This document shows, piece after piece, positions 35,830 to 45,318 of a stretch of DNA of 64,000 bases. The notes below the pieces were generated by a model that saw only the letters and a list, made by a program, of their open reading frames with translations, was not told the origin of the DNA and did not search any database. Within the stretch, counting starts at the first letter, position 1, and every line of letters begins with the position of its first letter. The DNA lies in assembly GCA_003167495.1 (NCBI GenBank), contig PMSX01000072.1, positions 41,685 to 105,684 on the forward strand, given 5' to 3'. The DNA comes from Bryobacterales bacterium. GTDB taxonomy: Bacteria; Acidobacteriota; Terriglobia; Bryobacterales; Bryobacteraceae. Made by a program: the position numbers and the translations under genes.

Positions 35830-36906
35830 TTATGGAGCAGATCCCTCGCGGATCTCGTCAGTCGCTCTCCTTACTACCGTTTCACCTGCGTGTAGGTTGC
35901 CGGAAACTTCAATCAGATCACCATCCGCTGCGCCCTTCACAACATCGACCCACTCTACCCTGCCATTTCGCACGCGTACCACAAATGTGCGCTCGGTTGT
36001 CGTTACGACGCAGGTCTTTGGCACCACCAACGAGGGTTTCTCTCGTTTGACTGGCCACTTGACCGATGGGTACATCCCCGGTGACAGCGAACCGTCCCGG
36101 TTAAACACGTCCATCTCCACAGCCATTGTCCGAGTCTTCTCATCTAATGCATGCGCAATCCGCGCTACCCCGCCAGAGTAGATCCGTTGCGGAAATGCGG
36201 GCACGTGAAACTCCACTTGGGCGCCTTTCTCGATTTCGCCTACATTCTGCTCCGGCACGGCGACGACCAACCGCAAACGGGTGACCTCCTGCACGACTAA
36301 CAAAACCGGATCGGCACCCGGTCCTACTAGAGCGCCAGGATGAACTAATCGGTCCGTTACAATCCCACTGAACGGCGAAATGATGCGAAGATATGATTCC
36401 AAATCTCTCTGCGCCTTGACGGTCTCGTCCATCGCAGCTTTAACCTGACGCTTCGATTGCACGGCTGCCTGAGCCGCCTTGACCTGATCTTCGGCTTGGA
36501 TCAGCTCATTACCAGAGATTGCACCTGGTGTTTCCGCCGCTTTTTTCAAGCGGTCATAAGTGCTCTGCACGGCACTCAGCTGCGCCTCCACCTGCACTCT
36601 TTCCGCCTCCGCGGCCTGCCCCTTCGACTCTGCTTCCGAGATCTGAGCCTTCATCTCCGGTGCTGACAGTACCGCGAGCAATTGACCCCGCTTCACGACA
36701 CTTCCACGATCGACGAGAACTTGTTCGACGTAGCCGCGGACCTTTGCATGCAGCTCCACGCTCTGAAACGAGAGGAATTCGCCCGGCAGATCAATGGTTT
36801 GCGAAATGCTTTTCGACACTACCGGAACCAGTTCCCCCTTTTGAGCAAAGCAAACAGTCAATGCCGCAATCAGATACGCAAATGCAACGCCCTTAACGCG
36901 ATTCAT
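35830..36906 (-). CDS. RND efflux periplasmic adaptor (membrane fusion protein)
   Basis: A 358-residue HlyD/AcrA-type adaptor. A signal peptide (VAFAYLIAALTVCFA) is followed by a biotinyl-lipoyl half (LHAKVRGYVEQVLVDRGSVVKRGQLLAVL, key residues G, V and KRGQLL), a short coiled coil (about residues 85-165), the second lipoyl half SPFSGIVTDRLVHPGALVG and a beta-barrel. It is the last gene of an outer-membrane channel, RND pump and adaptor operon and overlaps the pump gene by 14 bases. The export substrate is unknown. Confidence 0.9.
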   Translation of the reverse strand: MNRVKGVAFAYLIAALTVCFAQKGELVPVVSKSISQTIDLPGEFLSFQSVELHAKVRGYVEQVLVDRGSVVKRGQLLAVLSAPEMKAQISEAESKGQAAEAERVQVEAQLSAVQSTYDRLKKAAETPGAISGNELIQAEDQVKAAQAAVQSKRQVKAAMDETVKAQRDLESYLRIISPFSGIVTDRLVHPGALVGPGADPVLLVVQEVTRLRLVVAVPEQNVGEIEKGAQVEFHVPAFPQRIYSGGVARIAHALDEKTRTMAVEMDVFNRDGSLSPGMYPSVKWPVKREKPSLVVPKTCVVTTTERTFVVRVRNGRVEWVDVVKGAADGDLIEVSGNLHAGETVVRRATDEIREGSAP

Positions 36907-39900
36907 AGTACCGGCTCTCAGAATCCATGGGGTTCAATGATGGCGATTTGATGCCAGCCCTTCGCTGCAGAATCGCGTAGATAGAGGGCAACACGGTCAA
37001 CGTGGTGAAAGTAGAAACAAGCAGCCCACCAATGACCGCACGCCCTAGCGGTGCCGATTGCGATCCACCCTCGCCGAATCCAATCGCCATTGGCAACATT
37101 CCGAAAATCATAGCTGCCGCCGTCATAAGAACCGCTCTGACACGACCCGCCGCCCCTTCTTGCGCGGCTTCCAGAAAACTGCGCCCTTCGTGGCGTGCCC
37201 GTTCAGCGAAGGTCACAAGCAAAATCGAATTTGCGACGGCAATCCCAATCGCCATGATCGCGCCCATAAATGACTGCACGTTCAGCGTAGTCCCCGTCGC
37301 CAGCAGCATCAACAACACCCCGCAAAGGACAGCCGGAATCGTCAAAACAATCGCGAGGGCCAGCCGCACGGATTGAAAACTTGCAGCCAGCAGAAGAAAG
37401 ATGACCAGCACTGCCAGCAGCAAGCCTACTCGCAGGCCGGAGAGCGTTTGCTGCAATGACGGAATCTCGCCACGCGTTTTCACGCTAATACCCTTAGGAG
37501 GATCACCCACTTCCGCTAATGCCTGATTGATTTCCTTGGCCGCCTCCCCCAACGTTATGCCGTGAAGATTTGCGGTTAAGCTCACTACGTGCTGTCCGTT
37601 ATAACGCTCAATCAATCCCGGCATCGTCGCGAGCTTCATAGACGCCAAATCGATGAGCCGTGTATCACCTCGCTCATTCTGCATCACTGACACATTGCCC
37701 ACGCTCTCCACGCTTTGCATCCGGTTCTCGGGCAATTGAACCTGAATCTGGAAGGCATTTCCGGAGTTGGGATCTCGCCAGTAATTCGGTTGAATAAAGC
37801 GCGAAGAAGACGTTGCCGGCACGACCGATCGAACAACGTCGGCCATCGTTAAGCCGAACTGCCCCGCGCGATCTCGATCAATGTCAATGTCAAGAGTTGG
37901 GAAGTCTGCCGCCTGCGCAAACTGCAAATCGCGCAAGAATGTCAATTTTGTTAGTTCGTCGTGAACCTTCTGGGCATAGTTGTAATCGTCCTGGAGGCTG
38001 ATCCCCTGCACGGCGACTTCGATGGGAGTCGGCGAACCAAAGTTCATTACCTGAGTGACAATATCGCCAGCTTCAAACGAGAATTGACAATCCGGCAATT
38101 TCTTTTGCAAGCGCGCGCGCAGCTTCTCGCGAAGCGCCTCGCCGCGCGGTGTATTGGGCTTGACGGCCACTTGAATGATCGCCTCTTGTGGCCCGCTGGT
38201 GAACAGGTGAATCAGGTCCACCGGGTAACTCGACGGAATCAATCCCAGGAAATCACTTGTAATCTCAACGTTGCCGGGTCCGATCTCGCGATTCAAAACA
38301 TCGAGCGCTCGCAAAACGAGCCGTTCGGTTTCTTCAATGCGCGTTCCGGTGGGAGCCCGCATCCGCAGTCGCATCAGGAGCGCATTCGCGTCGGGAAAAA
38401 TTTCCGTTTCCATCCTTGGCAGCAAAATCCATACCAGGCCGAGACTAACGGCCAGATAAATGAGCGCCAATGGCCAGCGTACTCGTAACATTCCGGTCAG
38501 ATAGCGCTCATAACCTAAACGAATCCGCCCGAACAAACCCTCGCATTCCTCCCCGTTGTGTCGCTGTTTCATCAACCAGGTGGAGAACACTGGAACCAGA
38601 CTGCTCGACAATAAATAAGACGCAACCATTGAGAACGCCACGGCCAACGAAAGCGGTACAAATAGCTGTCGTCCAGCACCCACCATGAAAAAGCACGGAA
38701 CAAAGACAGCCAGGATACAGAACATGGAAAGCAGTCGCGCCATCGCTGTCCGGCTACATGCTTCCACCACTGCTCGGGCGCGCGAAACGCCCGGCAGCAT
38801 TCGCGTGTGAATGTTTTCTATTTCGACGGTGGCTTCGTCCACGAGCACGCCGACCGCGAGGGCGAGTCCGCCCAGCGTCATTATGTTTACGGTCTGCCCG
38901 GCAGCCCAAAGTGCTACGGCCGCCACCAACAATGCAAATGGAATATTCATCGCGACGATCAAGGCGCTTCGCCAGTCACGCAGAAATATGAGAACCATCA
39001 AACCGGTTAGGACCGCGCCGAGCAACCCTTCGATGAGCAGGCCATGGATTGAGTTCGTAACGAATGGCGATTGATCAAACTCCAGCCGAACGTCCACACC
39101 GTCTGGAACAACGCTCTTGAAGCTTGGGATCGCGGCTTTGACGGCGTTGATGACCGCGAGCGTAGACGCATCCGCCCGCTTGGTAACCGGTATGTAGACC
39201 GTCCTTTTGCCATTTACGTGCGCGTAAGCGCTTATGATATCCGTGCCGTTCTCGATGGTGCCTACATCTCGCAGGTACACAGAGGTTCCTGCGCCAACAC
39301 GCATCGGGGTGCTTAACAACTCTGCGAGGTTCCCGCCGAGCGCCGCGTTTGTGCGAGCAATCCGCTCCAGTTTGCCTGTCCACATGTTTCCGGATGGCAT
39401 GACCAGGGTCGCTTTGCTTACAGCGGCAACCGCGTCATCTGGCGAGATCTGATATTGCTGCAACTTATCAGGATTCAGAGTAACCACAATCGTCCGCTGA
39501 TTGCCTCCGAACGGCGGTGGTGCTGATACGCCTGGCAGGGTCGCAAACAGAGGGCGAACACGGTTGATGGCAAAGTCCTGTAGCTCCGCTTGCGTATGTG
39601 TCTCGCTGCTGAATACCAACAGCCCAACAGCAACACTGCCCGCATCGAATCGAGTTACGAATGGGGGCACGGTTCCTGGCGGCATGAAGGCCCGCGCACG
39701 GTTCACATAGCCAATCGTCTCCGCCATGGCCGATGCCATGTTCGTATCCTCATGAAAGACCAGTTTCATGAGTGCGGCGCCTTGAATGCTTTTGCTCTCT
39801 ACGTGATCGATCCCAGTGATGTACAAGAAGTGATACTCGTAATAGTAAGTCAGGTAGCCTTCCATCTGGGCTGGGTCCATACCGCTGTATGGTTGGGCTA

Positions 39901-40039
39901 CATAGATGGCTGGATCGCCAACCTGCGGGAAAATGTCCACTGGCATTCGTGTTAATGCCAACAGGGCGCAAAGGGCAACGGCAACCAACGCGACTACCAC
40001 AGTTATCGGGCGCGATAGCGCAGCCAGTGCTAGCCTCAT
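36893..40039 (-). CDS. RND-family efflux transporter (AcrB/HAE1-like)
   Basis: A 1048-residue proton-driven RND pump with twelve helices and two large periplasmic loops. It shows MRLALAALSRPITVVVALV, IFPQVGDPAIYV, the helix-4 proton-relay acids in GLALAVGVLVDEATVEIENI and the late LNVQSFMGAIMAIGIAVANSI and FGEGGSQSAPLGRAVIGG. The acidic residues DE in helix 4 are of the kind found in both heavy-metal and hydrophobic-drug pumps, so the substrate class is uncertain. It overlaps the channel gene by four bases and the adaptor gene by 14, so all three are translationally coupled. Confidence 0.92.
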   Translation of the reverse strand: MRLALAALSRPITVVVALVAVALCALLALTRMPVDIFPQVGDPAIYVAQPYSGMDPAQMEGYLTYYYEYHFLYITGIDHVESKSIQGAALMKLVFHEDTNMASAMAETIGYVNRARAFMPPGTVPPFVTRFDAGSVAVGLLVFSSETHTQAELQDFAINRVRPLFATLPGVSAPPPFGGNQRTIVVTLNPDKLQQYQISPDDAVAAVSKATLVMPSGNMWTGKLERIARTNAALGGNLAELLSTPMRVGAGTSVYLRDVGTIENGTDIISAYAHVNGKRTVYIPVTKRADASTLAVINAVKAAIPSFKSVVPDGVDVRLEFDQSPFVTNSIHGLLIEGLLGAVLTGLMVLIFLRDWRSALIVAMNIPFALLVAAVALWAAGQTVNIMTLGGLALAVGVLVDEATVEIENIHTRMLPGVSRARAVVEACSRTAMARLLSMFCILAVFVPCFFMVGAGRQLFVPLSLAVAFSMVASYLLSSSLVPVFSTWLMKQRHNGEECEGLFGRIRLGYERYLTGMLRVRWPLALIYLAVSLGLVWILLPRMETEIFPDANALLMRLRMRAPTGTRIEETERLVLRALDVLNREIGPGNVEITSDFLGLIPSSYPVDLIHLFTSGPQEAIIQVAVKPNTPRGEALREKLRARLQKKLPDCQFSFEAGDIVTQVMNFGSPTPIEVAVQGISLQDDYNYAQKVHDELTKLTFLRDLQFAQAADFPTLDIDIDRDRAGQFGLTMADVVRSVVPATSSSRFIQPNYWRDPNSGNAFQIQVQLPENRMQSVESVGNVSVMQNERGDTRLIDLASMKLATMPGLIERYNGQHVVSLTANLHGITLGEAAKEINQALAEVGDPPKGISVKTRGEIPSLQQTLSGLRVGLLLAVLVIFLLLAASFQSVRLALAIVLTIPAVLCGVLLMLLATGTTLNVQSFMGAIMAIGIAVANSILLVTFAERARHEGRSFLEAAQEGAAGRVRAVLMTAAAMIFGMLPMAIGFGEGGSQSAPLGRAVIGGLLVSTFTTLTVLPSIYAILQRRAGIKSPSLNPMDSESRYYESR

Positions 40040-41406
40040 TGCATAGCCTCTAGCACGAATGGTTCAATGTCGCCGCCGGCCGCAGCGATCCCGAGAAGGC
40101 CTCGCCATACGCCGAGACGCGCAAGAACGTCGTCGATTTCGGCCTGCGTCAGGAGTCGCTGTGCTTCGGCCAGTTCATCGATATTCGCTAAACCCGCTCG
40201 ATAGCGTGCGGTAGCCTGGCCCGTCGCCGCTCGCGCGGCCGAAACTTGTACCGGCGTGTTACCGGCGATTCGGCGCGCTCCATTCAAGCCGGCCACCGCC
40301 CGATTCCATTGCGCCCGCAAATCGACTGCGATTTGTTCGGATTTCGCAACCTGCGCCCGAATTGTGGCATTCTGTGCAGCTTCGCGAGCATGGATCGCCG
40401 GTAGATCAAACAGCGGGAACGTCACACTGAAGCCGACTGCATAGTCCTGCACGTTAGGCGCAAGCCCATTCAGCCCCCCCAACCGTTGCCCGTCCAGTTC
40501 TGCCCCGGTACCGCGACCGTAGGCTGCGCCTTGAAGGGAAAACCGAGGAAAGTACGTTCGCTCAAGGGCGCGGAGTTGAGCCCGTGTCTGTTCAACGACG
40601 GCACTTTGCTCAACGGCCAAAGGATTTGTTGAGATATTGAATCCCATGGGCGTGGTTTCAGGTGGTACGCCCAGAAGGCTGCCCGAGGAGATGGCAATCT
40701 GGGTAGGATCGCCGCCCACAAATTGCGCGAGAGTCACGCGCGAGATGTCGAGTGCTTGTTGCGCCTGCACCAACTGCGTGCGCGCTGCCGCCCATTCCGC
40801 TTCCGCGCGAGATTGATCTGCTCCTGGACGCAACCGTGCGGACACTTGCGCAGTGACCGTTTTGACCAGGGTTTGCGCTCGATCGACGCCGGCTTGAGCG
40901 GCCTGAACGGTTTGCCCAGCTGCGATCACCGTGAGAAAGGCGTCGGCAGTCGCCACTAAAACATCGAACTGCGTTCTCTTTACTGCTGCTTCCGATTGGA
41001 CCCGTGCCGTGTTTGCGGTGTCAACGTTGGCGCGACGTAAGCCGAAATCAAAGGGTTCCCAAGTGACCAGCACGCCGACGGCGCTTCCCCATACTGAGCC
41101 GAGGTTGTTTGTCCCAATCGCGGGCCCTGACATGGACGGAATCACGTTTTGCGGCAGCTGTAGGCCGAAGACGTTGTTCCGCGTGGCCCGATCAAATTGT
41201 GCGAGCGCATCAATTCGTGGAAGGTAAGCGGTACGTGCGAGTTGGATTGCGGCTCCTGCGGCATTCACTTGTTCCTGGGAAACTCTGACTGAGGGATAGC
41301 TTTTAAGCGACCGCTCCAGTGCTTTTGAAAGCGTTAGCTCAATCGGGGCGGCGGTCTGCGCGGCAGCTATTCTAGTGAAAATACACAAAAGCGACAGAAT
41401 CGTCAT
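40036..41406 (-). CDS. TolC-family outer-membrane efflux channel
   Basis: A 456-residue outer-membrane factor. A signal peptide (residues 1-17, ending AAAQT) is followed by two TolC/OEP repeats, visible as ELTLSKALERSLKSYPSV and the mid-protein ALERTYFPRFSLQGAAYGRG. Long amphipathic helices rich in Ala and Gln (VQAAQAGVDRAQTLVKTVTAQV) form the periplasmic tunnel. It is the first gene of the minus-strand operon with the RND pump and adaptor. Its promoter region is shared with the divergent response regulator gene at 41578. Confidence 0.9.
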   Translation of the reverse strand: MTILSLLCIFTRIAAAQTAAPIELTLSKALERSLKSYPSVRVSQEQVNAAGAAIQLARTAYLPRIDALAQFDRATRNNVFGLQLPQNVIPSMSGPAIGTNNLGSVWGSAVGVLVTWEPFDFGLRRANVDTANTARVQSEAAVKRTQFDVLVATADAFLTVIAAGQTVQAAQAGVDRAQTLVKTVTAQVSARLRPGADQSRAEAEWAAARTQLVQAQQALDISRVTLAQFVGGDPTQIAISSGSLLGVPPETTPMGFNISTNPLAVEQSAVVEQTRAQLRALERTYFPRFSLQGAAYGRGTGAELDGQRLGGLNGLAPNVQDYAVGFSVTFPLFDLPAIHAREAAQNATIRAQVAKSEQIAVDLRAQWNRAVAGLNGARRIAGNTPVQVSAARAATGQATARYRAGLANIDELAEAQRLLTQAEIDDVLARLGVWRGLLGIAAAGGDIEPFVLEAMQ

Positions 41407-41499
41407 CGCTGTGCGTGTGGAAGTGAAACGGATAAAGAGCCCCAGGTTCCTTTATAGGAGTAAATGGGCCGAACTACCACTGTCGGCTTTCTGAAGAGA

Positions 41500-41519
41500 T
41501 TCTGACGAAATCGTCAGAA
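41500..41519. promoter_or_regulatory. Perfect inverted repeat between divergent efflux operon and regulator
   Basis: TTCTGACGA and TCGTCAGAA are perfect 9-bp arms separated by AA. The repeat lies 94 bases upstream of the TolC-family gene and 59 bases upstream of the response regulator gene. OmpR-type regulators more often bind direct repeats, so this may be the operator for this regulator or for another dimeric repressor acting on both promoters. Confidence 0.55.
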
Positions 41520-41577
41520 GGGGCTTCGTTCCGCAACGTCGCCAATTACGGCCCGAGAGCGTTAAGCTTGAAACAAG

Positions 41578-42258
41578 TTGCGAATCCTTTTGGTTGAAGA
41601 CGAACGAACAGTGGCCGAAGCTCTTCGGGATGGATTAGAGACAGACTCCTACTCTGTTGAGATCGCTCACAGCGGCGAAGAAGGCTTCTTCCGCCTAAAT
41701 TCCGAACAGTTCGACCTCGTGATCCTCGACGTCATGCTACCTGGAAGAACTGGTATTGAGATTCTTTCTACGGCACGAAGTAAAGGCCTTCGCACGCCGG
41801 TATTACTGCTGACGGCAAAAGACGCAATCGAAGATCGCGTGAGAGGCTTGGACGCCGGAGCAGACGACTACTTGATTAAGCCTTTTGCTTTTTCGGAATT
41901 ATCGGCGCGTGTGCGAGCTTTGTTGCGAAGAGGGAATGCAGCTTCCCCGACAACTTTGAGATTCCATGATTTGTCGATGGACTTGATCGGCCGGTCTGTG
42001 ACGCGAAACTCGCAATCGATTGACCTGACCGCCAAGGAGTTCGAGTTGTTAGAATACCTGCTGACGCATCCGGGAGAGGTTGTTTCGCGAACGATGATTG
42101 CGCAACAAGTGTGGAAGGAAATGGCGCGACACACACCGCTCGATAACGCGATCGACGTGCACATGGTGCGGCTTCGCAGAAAAATCGATGACGGCTTTTC
42201 TCCAAAGCTGCTCCACACTGTACGAGGTGTTGGATTCGTATTGCGAGCAGAGCAATGA
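41578..42258 (+). CDS. OmpR-family response regulator (CopR/CusR-like)
   Basis: A 226-residue response regulator. The receiver has LLVEDERTVAEALRDGLE, the phospho-acceptor Asp in FDLVILDVMLPGRTGIEIL and the Lys switch in DAGADDYLIKPFAFSEL. The winged-helix domain has LTAKEFELLEYLLTHPGEVVSR and VDVHMVRLRRKIDDGFSP-like residues (here IDVHMVRLRRKID). It ends LLHTVRGVGFVLRAE. The start is a TTG at 41578. The stop overlaps the kinase ATG (ATGA). The overall style is that of CusR/CopR-type regulators controlling RND metal or drug pumps, which fits the pump operons on both sides. Confidence 0.93.
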   Translation: MRILLVEDERTVAEALRDGLETDSYSVEIAHSGEEGFFRLNSEQFDLVILDVMLPGRTGIEILSTARSKGLRTPVLLLTAKDAIEDRVRGLDAGADDYLIKPFAFSELSARVRALLRRGNAASPTTLRFHDLSMDLIGRSVTRNSQSIDLTAKEFELLEYLLTHPGEVVSRTMIAQQVWKEMARHTPLDNAIDVHMVRLRRKIDDGFSPKLLHTVRGVGFVLRAEQ

Positions 42259-43769
42259 TCAAGTGGCTTCGCCCTAAGAACGTTCGCGTGCGGCTGACGC
42301 TCTGGTACGTCGCGGTTCTTGGCTTCATTCTTTTGATCTACAGTGTGAGCGCTTCGATATTTGTGTTCTTTCAGTTGCGTTCAGAAGTGGATCGACTGGC
42401 CAGCGAAGAGCTGGAAACCATTGAAGGTTTTCTGAGTTTCAGTTCCACGGGCGCGCTTTACCTGAAGGGGAGCGCTCATGACCACCCGTATCCCATCAGC
42501 ATGCAACATCGTTTGATGCAAGTGTTGTCCGATAACGGGGCTGTTCTGTATCGAAATGAGCGGCTCGGAACGCGTAACCTGGGCGGTGCTCCGTTCTACG
42601 GCGAAGGCGTTAACTCATATTCTCCCCGCTCCATCGCCCTGTCCGATGGAACGCGGGTACGGGTGGTTAGCCGCCGGCACACGGTGGAAGGTAAACCGAC
42701 CATCATACGCGTCGGTTTTAGCGAAGAGGAACTCTGGCAGCGGCTGTGGCAGCTTGTATTGGGATTGATTGCGGGCGCCCCCTTGGCGGTGGGATCGGCG
42801 GGAGTGGCTGGTTATTTTCTTGCCCGTCGCGCTCTCAGCCCGATTCAGCGCATGGCTCAGCGCGCTTTGGAAATCAATGCCCACCAACTGGGCGCGCGGC
42901 TCACCGTCGAGAATCCGGACGATGAAATCGGTTTGCTCGCTAGGGCATTCAACGAGACGCTGGCTCGGATCGAGACCTCTTTCGACCAGCTTCGCCGATT
43001 CACATCGGATGCATCGCACGAACTGAGAACTCCTCTCAATGCCATTCAGAATGTCGGAGAGGTAGGACTAAGAAAGCAAGGCACTGCTGACTACTATCGA
43101 GAAGTTATAGGCACCATGTTGGAGGAATCGGGACGGCTGTCTCGGCTCGTTGACAGCCTTCTTACTATGTCGCGCGCGGATGCGAAGCAGCCGAAGCTAA
43201 TACGAACGGAGATTCCCGCCTTGAGGTTCGCGAAAGAAGTGGTCTCTCTTCTGGAAGTGCTAGCCGAAGAGAAACAACAACTTCTCTCCGCGGAGGGCGA
43301 CGAATCGGCTTGCGTGCCTGCGGATCACATAATCTTACGGCATATTCTCATTAACCTAATCGATAATGCTATCAAGTATTCACCGTCGGGCAGCTACATC
43401 CGAGTGCGGGTGCTCAAGAAGAATAATCAGACTGTTTCAATTGAAGTTGAAGACAATGGGCCGGGTATTCCGACTCAACACCGTGACAAAGTCTTCGACC
43501 GTTTTTATCGCATTGACGAGGCACGGACACGGGAAGCCGGTGGAAGCGGCCTCGGGCTTTCGATAGCCAAATGGGGAGCTCAGGTACATGGTGGGCAATT
43601 AGAACTAGATTGTCCTCCGAAGGGCGGCAGTATTTTCTATTTGAGCCTGCCTCTACATCCGGGTAACCCGGATGGAGGTTCGCCGGCAGCAAGCCTCGAA
43701 TCCCATCCACAAGAAGAGAAATCATCTAACTTCGTGAATCGAAGCCCATGGACCGTGGTAGAGAAGTGA
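42255..43769 (+). CDS. Heavy-metal-type sensor histidine kinase
   Basis: A 504-residue sensor kinase with helices near residues 12-38 and 165-188 and a periplasmic region of about 125 residues. A HAMP linker (ALSPIQRMAQRALEINAHQLG) leads to the HisKA motif FTSDASHELRTPLNAIQNVGEV. The HATPase shows NLIDNAIKYSPSGSY, VEDNGPGIPTQHRDKVFDRFYR and GGSGLGLSIAKWGAQVHGGQ. The architecture resembles CusS/CopS-type kinases. A low-complexity tail (about 40 residues) follows the kinase domain. It is coupled to the regulator by a four-base overlap and precedes a second RND operon. Confidence 0.92.
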   Translation: MIKWLRPKNVRVRLTLWYVAVLGFILLIYSVSASIFVFFQLRSEVDRLASEELETIEGFLSFSSTGALYLKGSAHDHPYPISMQHRLMQVLSDNGAVLYRNERLGTRNLGGAPFYGEGVNSYSPRSIALSDGTRVRVVSRRHTVEGKPTIIRVGFSEEELWQRLWQLVLGLIAGAPLAVGSAGVAGYFLARRALSPIQRMAQRALEINAHQLGARLTVENPDDEIGLLARAFNETLARIETSFDQLRRFTSDASHELRTPLNAIQNVGEVGLRKQGTADYYREVIGTMLEESGRLSRLVDSLLTMSRADAKQPKLIRTEIPALRFAKEVVSLLEVLAEEKQQLLSAEGDESACVPADHIILRHILINLIDNAIKYSPSGSYIRVRVLKKNNQTVSIEVEDNGPGIPTQHRDKVFDRFYRIDEARTREAGGSGLGLSIAKWGAQVHGGQLELDCPPKGGSIFYLSLPLHPGNPDGGSPAASLESHPQEEKSSNFVNRSPWTVVEK

Positions 43770-43928
43770 CACTTCCTGTATGAACGCCTTTCGATAGCCG
43801 TCAAATGACCTGCGCTTTGTCTGAAGGATTCGATAAGCTTCAGCAAATCTTCAGAAACCGGTGGTATCGTCATTTTTTGCTTGTCCGTCACAGGCAGTCT
43901 CCCTAAAGGGAATTCCATCAAAGGTCCT

Positions 43929-45317
43929 ATGTCAGGTTACGGTCCACAAACCCAGCGTGCGAGAGCGATCGCCACGGCGGTTTTTCTCATCGCCGGCACC
44001 TTGCCGGGCTCTGCGCAAAACGCCAGTACCTCCTTGTTTAATCAGCCTCGCGCACCGAGACAAGGGCCAGAAACTCTGACTCTTAAGGACGCACTGGCTA
44101 TGGCGGAGAAGAACGATCCCGCAGTGCTGGCCGCCAGCGGCGATGCTGCTGCCGCAAACGAGGATCGGAAGCAAGCGCGGGCGGCCTTGTACCCCTCGCT
44201 TTCGGGCCGCTCGGAATATCTGGGCACAGAGGGGAACGGCAAATTGTCGGAGAGCCGCTTTGTGACGAACGACGGCGTCCACGTCTATCGGGACTGGGCA
44301 GTCGTTCATCAAGATCTTTCGCCCGGTACGCTGAGCGGCAGCGGCATACAGCGCGCCACTGCCAATCAGGCATTGGCGCGCGCCAAACTGGAGGTGGCCC
44401 GGCGCGGTCTAGCTGCTACCGTAACCAAGAATTACTACGCGCTCATTGTGAGCGAGCGTAAGTACGCCACTGCTCAGACCGCTCTGGATCAGGCTCGCCG
44501 ATCGCTGGACATCAGTCAACGACTCGAACGGGGTAGAGAGGTGGCGCATAGCGACGTGATTCGTTCCCAGCTTCTGGAGAATAGCCAGCAGCAGGCGCTC
44601 CAGGAAGCCAAACTTGCCATGGAAAATGCGCGCCTCGATCTTGCGGTTCTCTTGTTTCGCGATTTCGACGAAGATTTCTCCGTGGTTGACGATTTGGATA
44701 TGACGCCGGCGCTGCCTGCCTTGGAAGAAGCGGAGAGTATGGCGTCGCGGAGTAATTCGGCGCTGGCTACCGCGATTGAAACGCTGCGGGGAGCACGGAT
44801 TGACGAAACGATCGCCCGTCAAGCCTTCCTGCCCACTTTGACGGTTGACGCCGTTTACGGCATTGAGGCGAATGCCTTCGCATTGCATAGCACTGTCGCC
44901 TCGGCCAAACAAGACGGGCCGTTGCCGAATCTGGGCTATTTTATAACCGCCAGTCTGAACGTCCCCGTTTGGGATTGGGGTGTGCGCCGCAGCAAATTGA
45001 AGCAGAGCGAACTGAAGCACGAAGAGGCCGAAGCGGATTTGACCGCTGCCCAGCGCACGCTCGTCAGAAATCTGCGGGGATTCTATGCCGAAGCGCAGCT
45101 AGCCCATGACCAGCTCGATCTTCTGCGTCGCGCCGTCGATTTGGCGTCTGAGAGTCTTCGCCTAAACACGCTGCGCTACCAAGCTGGCGAAGCTCCCATT
45201 ATCGATCTGGTGGATGCGCAAGCGAGCGCGATCCAGGCCCGTAATGCCTATGACGACGGCATGATTCGCTACCGGCTGGCCGTCGTCAATCTTCAAACGA
45301 TCACCGGGACATTCTGA
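43929..45317 (+). CDS. TolC-family outer-membrane efflux channel (second system)
   Basis: A 462-residue outer-membrane factor with a signal peptide (IATAVFLIAGTLPGSAQN, about residues 12-29). OEP-type repeats start with LTLKDALAMAEKNDPAVLA. Later segments include FLPTLTVDAVYGIEANAF and NLGYFITASLNVPVWDWGVRR, a pattern common in channels of Acidobacteria and Proteobacteria. I chose the ATG at 43929, which places the signal peptide correctly and has AAAGG upstream; an earlier in-frame start at 43881 is possible. It heads an operon with adaptor, RND pump and YncE-like genes. Confidence 0.9.
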   Translation: MSGYGPQTQRARAIATAVFLIAGTLPGSAQNASTSLFNQPRAPRQGPETLTLKDALAMAEKNDPAVLAASGDAAAANEDRKQARAALYPSLSGRSEYLGTEGNGKLSESRFVTNDGVHVYRDWAVVHQDLSPGTLSGSGIQRATANQALARAKLEVARRGLAATVTKNYYALIVSERKYATAQTALDQARRSLDISQRLERGREVAHSDVIRSQLLENSQQQALQEAKLAMENARLDLAVLLFRDFDEDFSVVDDLDMTPALPALEEAESMASRSNSALATAIETLRGARIDETIARQAFLPTLTVDAVYGIEANAFALHSTVASAKQDGPLPNLGYFITASLNVPVWDWGVRRSKLKQSELKHEEAEADLTAAQRTLVRNLRGFYAEAQLAHDQLDLLRRAVDLASESLRLNTLRYQAGEAPIIDLVDAQASAIQARNAYDDGMIRYRLAVVNLQTITGTF

Positions 45318-45318
45318 A

